This document shows positions 56,513 through 64,000 of a stretch of DNA of 64,000 bases, in pieces (the stretch's first letter is position 1; every line of letters begins with the position of its first letter). The notes under the pieces are model-generated. The model did not search any database. It was not told the DNA's origin and saw only the letters and a list, made by a program, of their open reading frames with translations. This stretch comes from Stenotrophomonas rhizophila (lineage in GTDB: Bacteria; Pseudomonadota; Gammaproteobacteria; Xanthomonadales; Xanthomonadaceae): the NCBI RefSeq assembly GCF_003751305.1, contig NZ_RJKV01000001.1, forward strand, positions 1 to 64,000. Reading direction: 5' to 3'. The translations under genes and the position numbers were made by a program.

Positions 56513-59500
56513 TCAGAACTGGACGGACCAGTTCAGCTGCACCCCCACACCGCGCTGGCCGTCGCCGGCGCTGGTCTGCGCCTGCAGCGACAGGCGGCTT
56601 GCCGTCGTCGGGCTGACCGCCACGCCCAGCTCGGCAAGACCCATGCTGCGCGCCAGCGGCACGGACTGCATCGCAAAGGTCGTATCACCGTTCTCGAAGC
56701 GCGCACGCGTCGCTGCCCCCAGGTCACCATCGGCATACTGCCAGCCGACCCGTGCAGTGAGCGCCGCACGGTCACGCTGCCCGCCGCTGATGTCCCACAC
56801 CGCGCGCAGCGCTGCCACGCCGGTGCTCAGTTCATCGCGGTTGGCCTGCACCTGCAGCGCACTGCTGCCGCCGGTTTCGGCGATCCGCTCACTGCGCAGA
56901 CGCACGTGTGCCAGTTCGATCTCCGGGGTCAGCGTCAGGGTGCGGGCCGTGAAGTCCCAGCCCGCGCGCGCGAACACGCGGGTGGCGGTGGCATCCGACC
57001 GTGCCGCCAACGACTGCGACAAGGTGCTGCCGACGGTCACCGCGCGGGTGGTGTCGATGCGGTAGTCGGTGCGGCTGACGCCACCGCGCAACCCGAAGTG
57101 TTCGCCCTGGAACTGGCCGTACACGCCGTATTCGGTGGCGTCCGCGTCGGCCTTGGCCTGGCGGTCGTCCAGTCGATTGGTCAAGGTCTGCTCGCCCACC
57201 GCCACGCCCAGCAGCACGCGCTCGCTGATGCGCCAGTCGGCACCCGCCATCAGGCCCTGCTGCTGCACGCGCGAACGCGCGCCCACGCCATCGGCGTCCA
57301 GGCGCAGCGAGTTGCCGCTGCCGGCCACCCACACGCCGGTGTTGCCGGCGAGGACGCCACTCATCGCCGCGCCGTCCAGGCGCTGGTGGATGCCATCGCG
57401 CAGGAAGCGATCCTGCAGCAGCGCGGTGCGCGCGGCGGCGTGGATCTCACCGCCCAGACTGTCGAAGGCCGGCACTACCTGTGGCACTTCCAGGCGGACG
57501 ACGGCGTCATACACCGCATTGCCCGCGCCCAACGCTTCCACCGCGCCGGCCACGGCCTTCTGATTGGCATTGACGACCACGTCCGGGAAGGCCAGTTCGA
57601 CCTCCGGCATGGAGACGTCATTGCGCGCCATGGTCAGATAGACGTTGTTGGCGTCATAGCTCAAGGTCGGATCGAGGAACGCGAAGTTGCTGCTCACCCC
57701 GGCGAACGTGCCCGCCACACCATCACCTGCCGTCAGCACGGTGTAGCGGGTGGAGACCGCCCAGTTGCCGGCTGCCGCAACGGCAACGGTACCCGCAGTA
57801 CCCAGAGTGGCCTGTCCGGCCACCGAGACGAGGTCACTGCGGCCATCGGCGGCAACGTCCACCTGGTAGGTCGCGCTCGGGTCGAACACCAGGTCGCCGC
57901 TCATCGACAAACGCCCGACGCTGCCAAGCTGGCGGCTGCCAGGCGACAGCACGCTGCCGCTGAGCAGGTGCGCGCTGCCCACGCTGCCGGTGCCGGCCAG
58001 CAGGGCGTTGCTGGTCATCTGGATGTCGCCGCCCAGCGCACCGGTTACCTCCAGCATGCCGCCGTTGACGACGGTGGTGCCGGTGAAGGCGCTGCTGTCG
58101 CCGGTCAGGGTCAGGAAATGGCGCCCCTGGCGGAGGGTGCCGCTGCCGCTGAACTGGCCGGCGTACTGCAGCACGCGGGTGGTGTCGATGGCGAAGGTGC
58201 CGGCGTTCCCGATCTCGATGTTGCCGGTCGGCAGTGCATTGCCGGTGGCAAGCAGCGTGCCGCCTTCGATGCGGGTGTCGCCGGTGTAGGCGCTGCCGCC
58301 CAGGACCAGCGTGCCGCTGTCGTTCTTCACCAGCAGGCTGTTGCCGCTGGCATCACGCACGCCGCCGGCCAAGGTCACGCTGTTGCCAGGGGCGACCCAG
58401 ACGCCGACCTCGCCGTTGAGCGCGATGATGTTGTCCAGCGTGATCGGGCTGCCCAGGCCCAGCGAGGTGCCGTCGGCCATGCGCAGCGTGCCGGTGCCCA
58501 ACGCCTTGCTGGTGCCTACCGAGAGAGTGCCCTGCTCGACGTACAGGCCGCCGCTCCAGGTGCTGTCGGCACCGAGCATCAGCGTGCCGGCGCCGGTCTT
58601 GCGCAGGGCGCCGCTGCCGCTGAAGGCGCGGGAGGCCATCAGGTTGCTGGTCACCTCCACGGTGGAGTCCGCCGAGACCAGCACGGCACTGTCCAGGTTG
58701 AGCCAGGTGTTGGCACGCAGGGTGCCGCCCGCCAGTTCGAACAGGCCCTGGCCGGTGCCAGCGGTGATGGCGACCTGACTGCTGCCGCTGTCGCCCACCG
58801 CGAGGGTGGCGTTCTGGCCGACCGTGATCGTGCCGCGGCTGGTGCTGGTCATGGCCAGGTCGATCGAGCCGGTGACCAGGGCGTTGGCACCGTCGTCGAC
58901 CAGGAAGCTGCCGGTACCGTTGGTGCCCACTTTGAGGATCGTGCTCTGCCACTGGCTGTTGGTGCCGGTGACCTCGACCGCGCCGTTGCCGCCGACACGG
59001 TTGCCCAGCCACGCTTCGCCGCCGCTCAAGCGTCCGCCGTCGAACACGGTGACCGTGGCCCTGCCCAGGTCGCCGAACACCATCTGCGCGACCCCTGCAT
59101 CCAGGCGGGAGCCGGTGTCGCTGATTTCCAGCGTACCCACGCCGGTGGCGGCCGAGCCGACGTAAAGGCCGCTGCCCGCCGTGGCGGTGGCGCCGCCGGA
59201 CAGACGGGCCGTGCCGGTGCCGCCGTCGCCAATGCGGAGGTCGCGGGTGGTGGTCCAGCTGGCACCGTCGCTCACGACCATCAGGCCCACGCTGCCCGCG
59301 TTGACGCCGACCCGGGAGAACTGTGCAGTCACCTTCGCCCCATCGGTCACGTTCACGGTGCCGTTGCCGCCCGCACCCAGCAGCAGGGTGGCGCCGGTCG
59401 TGAAGGAGGAGGTTGCGCCGGAAACGTTGACCACGCCCACTGCCCCGAGCCCGGAGGCGATGTAGGCGTCGCTGCCGATCGCCAGCGTGCCGCCGTTGTC

Positions 59501-60049
59501 GACGTCGACCAGGCCCTTGCCCCAATGCCCGACGCCAATGGTCCCCAGCGAGGTCCAGGTCGAACCGGCACCGCTGATGGTGGCGCGGCCGTCGGCCGTG
59601 CCGCGGGTGCCGAGGACTTCGCCGGTGCCCATGAAGATGGTGGCCGAGGTCAGCTGACCGCCGCCCTGGATCACCAGCGTGCCGATGCCGGTGTCACCCA
59701 CGTGGATGTGATTGGTGGCTTCGCCCGTGGTGCCCACGATGGCGGTGCGGTTGCCGTCGATGTACGTCGCGCGGGCCTGCGGGTCGGCGGCACTGGGTTC
59801 GCCCAGCTGCCAGTTGCCGGGGGTTGCCCAGTCACTGTCGATCGTCCCGCGCCATTCATTCCAGCCAGGCTCTGCCGCGAACGCGACAGGCGCGATGCAG
59901 CCCAGTGCGATGGCGGTGGACAGCGCGGCCAGCTGCGGCGCGCGACGCGCGGCGGTGGACGAGGCCGCGCGGCCGCCGCGGGCGATTTCTGAAACAACCT
60001 GCACGCACTTCAGCGCGTGATTGAAGACCACGCGATACACATGATTCAC
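56513..60049 (-). CDS. Classical (type Va) autotransporter
   Basis: A monomeric autotransporter of 1178 residues. It has an ESPR signal (MNHVYRVVFNHALKCVQVVS) and a hydrophobic core ending near VAFAA (about 58). The passenger (about 60-880) is a beta-helix full of Gly/Ser/Thr repeats, including PATR-type motifs such as GxLRKTGAGTLMLGADSTWSGGLYVEQGTL. An autotransporter beta-barrel (about 900-1178) ends in VQLNWSVQF with terminal Phe. The GTG at 60049 is chosen because it starts the ESPR exactly and has AGGGG upstream; a TTG six bases earlier lacks support. No serine protease GDSGS or lipase GDSL motif was seen, so an adhesin-like role is likely but unproven. Confidence 0.9.
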   Translation of the reverse strand: MNHVYRVVFNHALKCVQVVSEIARGGRAASSTAARRAPQLAALSTAIALGCIAPVAFAAEPGWNEWRGTIDSDWATPGNWQLGEPSAADPQARATYIDGNRTAIVGTTGEATNHIHVGDTGIGTLVIQGGGQLTSATIFMGTGEVLGTRGTADGRATISGAGSTWTSLGTIGVGHWGKGLVDVDNGGTLAIGSDAYIASGLGAVGVVNVSGATSSFTTGATLLLGAGGNGTVNVTDGAKVTAQFSRVGVNAGSVGLMVVSDGASWTTTRDLRIGDGGTGTARLSGGATATAGSGLYVGSAATGVGTLEISDTGSRLDAGVAQMVFGDLGRATVTVFDGGRLSGGEAWLGNRVGGNGAVEVTGTNSQWQSTILKVGTNGTGSFLVDDGANALVTGSIDLAMTSTSRGTITVGQNATLAVGDSGSSQVAITAGTGQGLFELAGGTLRANTWLNLDSAVLVSADSTVEVTSNLMASRAFSGSGALRKTGAGTLMLGADSTWSGGLYVEQGTLSVGTSKALGTGTLRMADGTSLGLGSPITLDNIIALNGEVGVWVAPGNSVTLAGGVRDASGNSLLVKNDSGTLVLGGSAYTGDTRIEGGTLLATGNALPTGNIEIGNAGTFAIDTTRVLQYAGQFSGSGTLRQGRHFLTLTGDSSAFTGTTVVNGGMLEVTGALGGDIQMTSNALLAGTGSVGSAHLLSGSVLSPGSRQLGSVGRLSMSGDLVFDPSATYQVDVAADGRSDLVSVAGQATLGTAGTVAVAAAGNWAVSTRYTVLTAGDGVAGTFAGVSSNFAFLDPTLSYDANNVYLTMARNDVSMPEVELAFPDVVVNANQKAVAGAVEALGAGNAVYDAVVRLEVPQVVPAFDSLGGEIHAAARTALLQDRFLRDGIHQRLDGAAMSGVLAGNTGVWVAGSGNSLRLDADGVGARSRVQQQGLMAGADWRISERVLLGVAVGEQTLTNRLDDRQAKADADATEYGVYGQFQGEHFGLRGGVSRTDYRIDTTRAVTVGSTLSQSLAARSDATATRVFARAGWDFTARTLTLTPEIELAHVRLRSERIAETGGSSALQVQANRDELSTGVAALRAVWDISGGQRDRAALTARVGWQYADGDLGAATRARFENGDTTFAMQSVPLARSMGLAELGVAVSPTTASRLSLQAQTSAGDGQRGVGVQLNWSVQF

Positions 60050-60074
60050 AGCCAACCCCTGTTTGAATGAGACG

Positions 60075-60092
60075 ATTCCCTGAATTGGGAAT
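60075..60092 (-). promoter_or_regulatory. Inverted repeat ATTCCC/GGGAAT upstream of the autotransporter
   Basis: 6-bp perfect arms separated by 6 bp, 26 bp before the autotransporter GTG on the minus strand. The surrounding 60085-60160 is AT-richer than its neighbours. It could be an operator or a leader hairpin. Confidence 0.35.
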
Positions 60093-60237
60093 AACGGCCG
60101 CTGGTTGAACGCCTTTAGGGTCTGAAATCACAAAAAATGAACAATTCAAGGAACGCTGTCGCAGTTCAGCTTGTTGGTCGTCATTGAAGAATGGATCGAC
60201 CCCGCCTTCGGCAGGGGCCAGCCGCCGATCTCGGCCT

Positions 60238-60243
60238 TACAAT
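60238..60243 (+). promoter_or_regulatory. Candidate -10 box for glyA
   Basis: TACAAT lies 42 bp before the glyA start, the same hexamer as that before purL. No good -35 element is seen. No glycine riboswitch or purine-regulator site was recognised in the 235-bp spacer. Confidence 0.4.
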
Positions 60244-60284
60244 GAAGGGCTGCCGTTCCCTCATCCCCTGTCCTGGAGTAAGCG

Positions 60285-61538
60285 ATGTTCCCGCGTGACG
60301 TCCGCATCGAAACCTACGATCCCGAACTGGCCAAGGCCATTGCCGCTGAAACCCAGCGCCAGGAAGACCATGTCGAGCTGATTGCCAGCGAGAACTACAC
60401 CAGCCCGGCGGTGATGGAAGCCCAGGGCAGCCAGCTGACCAACAAGTACGCCGAGGGCTACCCGGGCAAGCGTTACTACGGTGGCTGCGAATACGTGGAC
60501 ATCGCCGAGCAGCTGGCCATCGACCGCCTCAAGCAGCTGTTCGACGCCGACTACGCCAACGTGCAGCCGCATAGCGGCTCGCAGGCCAACCAGGCCGTCT
60601 ACTTCGCGCTGCTGCAGCCGGGCGACACCATTCTCGGCATGAGCCTGGCCCATGGTGGTCACCTCACCCACGGTGCCAAGGTCAACGCCTCGGGCAAGCT
60701 GTTCAACGCCATCCAGTACGGCGTGGACGAAGCTGGCCTGATCGACTATGACGAGGTCGAGCGTCTGGCGCTGGAGCACAAGCCGAAGATGGTCGTCGCT
60801 GGCTTCTCGGCCTACTCGCAGGTCATCGACTGGGCGCGCTTCCGCGCGATCGCCGACAAGGTCGGTGCCTACCTGTTCGTGGACATGGCCCATGTGGCCG
60901 GCCTGGTCGCCGCCGGCGTCTACCCGAGCCCGCTGCCGCACGCCCACGTGGTCACCTCCACCACCCACAAGACCCTGCGCGGCCCGCGCGGCGGCATCAT
61001 CATCGCCAAGGGGGCCAGCGAAGAACTGCAGAAGAAGCTGCAGTCCATCGTGTTCCCGGGCATCCAGGGCGGTCCGCTGATGCACGTCATCGCCGGCAAG
61101 GCCGTGGCCTTCAAGGAAGCACTGGAGCCGGGCTTCAAAGCCTACCAGCAGCAGGTGGTCAAGAATGCCCAGGCGATGGCCAACACGCTGATCGCGCGCG
61201 GCTACAAGATCGTCTCAGGCGGTACCCAGAACCACCTGATGCTGGTCGACATGATCGGCAAGGAGGTCTCGGGCAAGGACGCCGAAGCCGCGCTCGGCCT
61301 GGCCCACATCACCGTCAACAAGAACTCGGTGCCGAACGACCCGCGTTCGCCGTTCGTGACCTCGGGCCTGCGCCTGGGGACCCCGGCGGTGACCACGCGC
61401 GGTTACCTCGAACAGGACTGCGTGGACCTGGCCAACTGGATCGCCGATGTGCTCGACGCTCCGGCGGATGAGGCCGTGATCGCCCGCGTCCGCGACGCGG
61501 TCAGCGCGCAGTGCCGCAAGTACCCGGTCTACGGCTGA
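60285..61538 (+). CDS. glyA: Serine hydroxymethyltransferase
   Basis: PLP enzyme converting serine and tetrahydrofolate to glycine and methylene-tetrahydrofolate, the main one-carbon source (417 residues, same length as E. coli). PLP lysine is K229 in [15 protein letters not shown], as in E. coli numbering. Other family signatures are [42 protein letters not shown] and LINHMAH-like [18 protein letters not shown] lies upstream of the ATG. It is followed 2 bp later by two small membrane-protein genes, then nrdR and ribD, suggesting a transcription unit linked to folate and riboflavin metabolism, as seen in related genomes. Confidence 0.97.
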   Translation: MFPRDVRIETYDPELAKAIAAETQRQEDHVELIASENYTSPAVMEAQGSQLTNKYAEGYPGKRYYGGCEYVDIAEQLAIDRLKQLFDADYANVQPHSGSQANQAVYFALLQPGDTILGMSLAHGGHLTHGAKVNASGKLFNAIQYGVDEAGLIDYDEVERLALEHKPKMVVAGFSAYSQVIDWARFRAIADKVGAYLFVDMAHVAGLVAAGVYPSPLPHAHVVTSTTHKTLRGPRGGIIIAKGASEELQKKLQSIVFPGIQGGPLMHVIAGKAVAFKEALEPGFKAYQQQVVKNAQAMANTLIARGYKIVSGGTQNHLMLVDMIGKEVSGKDAEAALGLAHITVNKNSVPNDPRSPFVTSGLRLGTPAVTTRGYLEQDCVDLANWIADVLDAPADEAVIARVRDAVSAQCRKYPVYG

Positions 61539-61539
61539 T

Positions 61540-61965
61540 ATGGACGAGGGCCGGCAACGGCGTACCTACGCCGTGCTGGCCCTGATCTGCGGCATCGTAG
61601 GGATGGCCGGCGGCGGCGCCTTCGCCGCCATCGGGGTCTGGGTCGCGTTCGTCGAACCGGCCTATCTCGATCGCACCTCGCGCCTGTTGATCGGTGGCTG
61701 GGGCAGTGCGGGCCTGATCGGGGTACTCGGCTGGCTGTGGTTAAGCAGCCGCTATCTTCGAGCGGGACGCACCGGCCTGCGTGACAGCGGACCCTGGCCG
61801 TGGGCGGCCTTGGGTCTTGGAGCACTGGCCGCCGTGGCGGTCGTCGGCATGGCGTTCTGGCAGGCCGCCGCCAGTCCGACGGCGCTGGTCCTGCTGCTGG
61901 CGGGGCCGCCACTGCTGCTGCCGGCGGTCATGCTGGTGCGGTTGCGGCGAACCCAGAGCACCTGA
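61540..61965 (+). CDS. Small four-helix membrane protein, unrecognised (copy 1)
   Basis: 141 residues with four hydrophobic segments (about 12-34, 49-68, 84-106 and 111-133) and short basic loops. No family was recognised. It starts 2 bp after the glyA stop and is followed by a similar protein 5 bp later. The two align in length, helix order and C-terminal ...LLAGPPLLLPAVMLVRLRR versus ...LVMAGLPLFSCAAHLLWLRRR, so they look like diverged tandem duplicates. No signal or catalytic motif is visible. Confidence 0.65.
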   Translation: MDEGRQRRTYAVLALICGIVGMAGGGAFAAIGVWVAFVEPAYLDRTSRLLIGGWGSAGLIGVLGWLWLSSRYLRAGRTGLRDSGPWPWAALGLGALAAVAVVGMAFWQAAASPTALVLLLAGPPLLLPAVMLVRLRRTQST

Positions 61966-61969
61966 CCGG

Positions 61970-62413
61970 ATGGAGGGCCATCGCACACAGCGGCGCGGAA
62001 TGCTGCTGCACGCGGGTGTGTTTGGAGTCCCGCATGCCCTGGCGTCGTTTGTCGTGGTGGGGCTGTGCCTGCGCGACGTGCTCCATCAATACGGTGGGCC
62101 GGGCACGGCGCCAGGCTGGGCAGTGGCATGGTTCGGCACGGCAAGTCTCATCGTCCTGATCTGGCTCATCCTTGCCCGGCGCTGGTGGCAAGGCGGCGCG
62201 GGCGCACTTCGGGCGGCGTCACCGATATGGTGGGCTGGCCTGCTGGCCGCGCTCGTGGCAACCGGGATTGCCTGGGCGGGACTGGTGCGGTCGATCTTCC
62301 ACATTCATCTGTCCGATGGGCCCGCGCCAGCGGCCGCCCTGCTCGTGATGGCGGGCCTCCCGCTGTTCTCCTGTGCGGCGCACCTGCTGTGGTTGCGCCG
62401 GAGGGCCGCCTAG
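61970..62413 (+). CDS. Small four-helix membrane protein, unrecognised (copy 2)
   Basis: 147 residues with four hydrophobic segments (about 11-32, 48-69, 85-106 and 118-142), parallel in layout to its upstream neighbour. The middle segments WFGTASLIVLIWLILARRWW and the final ...AGLPLFSCAAHLLWLRRRA resemble copy 1. Function is unknown. The ATG at 61970 is preferred because it follows the previous stop by 4 bp. A 108-bp gap separates it from nrdR. Confidence 0.6.
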   Translation: MEGHRTQRRGMLLHAGVFGVPHALASFVVVGLCLRDVLHQYGGPGTAPGWAVAWFGTASLIVLIWLILARRWWQGGAGALRAASPIWWAGLLAALVATGIAWAGLVRSIFHIHLSDGPAPAAALLVMAGLPLFSCAAHLLWLRRRAA

Positions 62414-62521
62414 ACAGGGCTGGACTCTCCCCCCGTCCATTTGCTGTAGCCGGTCCCTCTCAGGTACCGTTGCGACGCTGCCGTGACCACGGCATGACGT
62501 TTTCCCGATGTAAGGCGTTCC

Positions 62522-63043
62522 ATGTACTGTCCGTTCTGCCAGCATGCCGACACCCGTGTGATCGACTCGCGCGTCTCCGAAGACGGCGCGACGATCCGGC
62601 GTCGCCGCGAGTGCGAGGCCTGCAACGAGCGCTTCAGCACCCTGGAAACCATCGAACTGAAACTGCCGGCGATCGTGAAAAGCGACGGCAGCCGCGAGGC
62701 CTTCGACGCTCGCAAGGTCCGTAGCGGCTTCGATCGCGCGCTGCAGAAGCGCCCGGTGCCCGAAGACAAGATCGAACTGGCGGTGCGCGCGGTGATGCAG
62801 CAGGCGCGGATCTGCGGTGAGCGCGAAATTCCGTCGATCAAGGTCGGCGAGTTCGTGATGAACGAGCTGCGCAAGCTCGATCATGTCGGCTACGTGCGGT
62901 TTGCCTCGGTGTACCGCAGCTTCGAAGACGTTGCCGATTTCCGCGAGGAAATCGAGAAGCTGGAGCGCGAGCTGCCGTCCAGCACCGAGCAACTGCAGCT
63001 GCTCGGCGATGTGATCGCGCTGACCAAGAAAAAGAAAGGCTGA
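62522..63043 (+). CDS. nrdR: Transcriptional repressor NrdR
   Basis: Nucleotide-sensing repressor of ribonucleotide reductase genes, acting through NrdR boxes (173 residues). The N-terminal zinc ribbon has C3xxC6 and C31xxC34, followed by the ATP-cone domain (about 49-139). Arg-rich segments [13 protein letters not shown] and the C-terminal [18 protein letters not shown] helix are typical. It lies between the small membrane proteins and ribD, the common nrdR-ribD neighbourhood. No NrdR box was seen in the window. Confidence 0.96.
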   Translation: MYCPFCQHADTRVIDSRVSEDGATIRRRRECEACNERFSTLETIELKLPAIVKSDGSREAFDARKVRSGFDRALQKRPVPEDKIELAVRAVMQQARICGEREIPSIKVGEFVMNELRKLDHVGYVRFASVYRSFEDVADFREEIEKLERELPSSTEQLQLLGDVIALTKKKKG

Positions 63044-63113
63044 GCCTGCGCCGCATCGCGGCCACCACGGCTGAGCTACCATCGCGGCTGCCTGCCGCCA
63101 GATGCTCACCGCC

Positions 63114-64000
63114 ATGACTGAATTCACTGCTCTCGACCATCAGCACATGGCGCATGCGCTGCGCCTGGCCGAGCGTGCCGCCTATACCGCGCGGCCCAAT
63201 CCGATGGTGGGATGCGTCATCGCACGCGACGAGGTGGTGGTCGGCGAGGGCTGGCACCAGCGTACCGGTGGTGCACACGCGGAAGTCTTCGCGCTGCGCC
63301 AGGCCGGTGAACAGGCACGCGGTGCCACCGCCTACGTCACCCTGGAACCCTGCGCGCACCATGGCCGCACACCGCCGTGTGCATTGGCCCTGATCGACGC
63401 GGGCGTGAGCCGTGTGGTCGCGGCGATGCGCGATCCGTTCCCGAAGGTCGACGGCGGCGGTTTCGTACTGCTGCGCGACGCCGGCATCGAGGTCGCCGAA
63501 GGGTTGATGGCTGCGCAGGCGCGCGAGCTCAACCACGGCTTCCTCTCCCGCATCGAGCGCGGCCGGCCATGGCTGCGGGTGAAGCTCGCGGCCAGTCTGG
63601 ACGGGCGCACCGCGATGGCCGATGGCAGCTCCAAATGGATCACCGGTGCAGCCGCCCGCGAGGACGTGCAGCACTGGCGTGCACGGGCGGGTGCGATTCT
63701 CACCGGCGCGGCCACCGTGCTGGCTGACGATCCGATGTTGACCGTGCGGCTGGGCGAAACCGATGTGCTGCCGCCGTTGCGGGTGGTGCTCGATGCGCGG
63801 CTGCGCTCGCTGGAATGTGCGCGGGTCCGCGAGGGCGGGGCGCCGACCTTGTACGTGCATGACGCCGCGGTCAGCCCGCCGGATGCCGCCGATGCCGAGT
63901 TCGCCAGTGTGTCCAGCCATGACGGTCGGCTGGATCTGGGCGCAGTGCTGGCCCTGCTGGCCGAGCGCGGCATCAATGAAGTGCATACCGAAGCCGGCGC
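63114..64000 (+). CDS. ribD: Riboflavin biosynthesis protein RibD, 5' part
   Basis: Bifunctional deaminase/reductase of riboflavin synthesis, truncated by the window edge after about 295 codons (full-length proteins are about 360-380). The N-terminal deaminase has the zinc site HAEVFAL and PCAHHGRTPPCA, with the RibD signature ARPNPMVGCVI. The reductase begins near LRVKLAASLDGRTAMADGSSKWITG. An in-frame ATG at 63102 is an alternative start. The stop codon is outside the window. Confidence 0.93.
   Translation, partial: MTEFTALDHQHMAHALRLAERAAYTARPNPMVGCVIARDEVVVGEGWHQRTGGAHAEVFALRQAGEQARGATAYVTLEPCAHHGRTPPCALALIDAGVSRVVAAMRDPFPKVDGGGFVLLRDAGIEVAEGLMAAQARELNHGFLSRIERGRPWLRVKLAASLDGRTAMADGSSKWITGAAAREDVQHWRARAGAILTGAATVLADDPMLTVRLGETDVLPPLRVVLDARLRSLECARVREGGAPTLYVHDAAVSPPDAADAEFASVSSHDGRLDLGAVLALLAERGINEVHTEAG

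Noticed and set aside
56906..59992. A 1028-residue open frame antisense to the autotransporter
   Set aside because: Its composition is that of a shadow of the beta-helix repeat; no start signal or domain.
60056..60284. Possible glycine riboswitch before glyA
   Set aside because: No conserved glycine-aptamer core could be identified by eye; only a -10-like box and short hairpins are visible.

Overview
The window is a high-GC gammaproteobacterial chromosome segment. Its gene order and content point to the Xanthomonadaceae, most likely Stenotrophomonas (inference). The type II secretion genes run E-F-G-H-I-J-K-L-M-N-D, the Xanthomonas xps order. Three intergenic hairpins carry the GTAG tetranucleotide typical of Stenotrophomonas SMAG/REP elements. 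Housekeeping genes (xerD, dsbC, purL, pncB, ettA, glyA, nrdR, ribD) are interleaved with large surface and secretion loci. No tRNA, rRNA, CRISPR array, prophage or insertion sequence was seen.

Layout. 1-698 has no convincing gene but is rich in repeats: two long palindromes, a nine-copy octamer array and a 27-bp inverted repeat. 699-9484 holds an RDD membrane protein divergent from xerD, a DsbC-like lipoprotein, a modular GH18 chitinase on the minus strand, and purL. 9935-17524 is a 2529-residue trimeric autotransporter adhesin, followed by a subtilisin-like exoprotease (17682-19535). 19662-30412 is the complete eleven-gene xps type II secretion operon. Two GT2-type glycosyltransferases and pncB follow. 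33748-46068 is a cellulose synthesis cluster (bcsD, bcsP, bcsA, bcsB, bcsZ, bcsC and a second bcsZ). 46106-49180 (minus) holds an AzgA-like purine permease and ettA. An RcnB-like small protein follows at 49416. 49999-60049 (minus) holds a two-partner secretion pair (TpsA/TpsB) and a classical autotransporter. 60285-64000 is glyA, two small membrane proteins, nrdR and the 5' part of ribD.

How it works together (inference). Much of the window encodes the cell surface and its interaction with surroundings. There are three different type V secretion systems (trimeric Vc, two-partner Vb, classical Va), and all three secreted proteins begin with an ESPR-type extended signal peptide. The type II system is a plausible export route for the neighbouring subtilisin and chitinase. 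The cellulose cluster would add an exopolysaccharide matrix. Together these suggest a biofilm-forming, plant- or environment-associated organism. I found no clearly novel enzymatic system. The most unusual observations are the repeat-dense 5' region, the module-duplicated adhesin, the two flanking GH8 cellulases without a bcsQ gene, and an XpsE lacking the tetracysteine zinc site.
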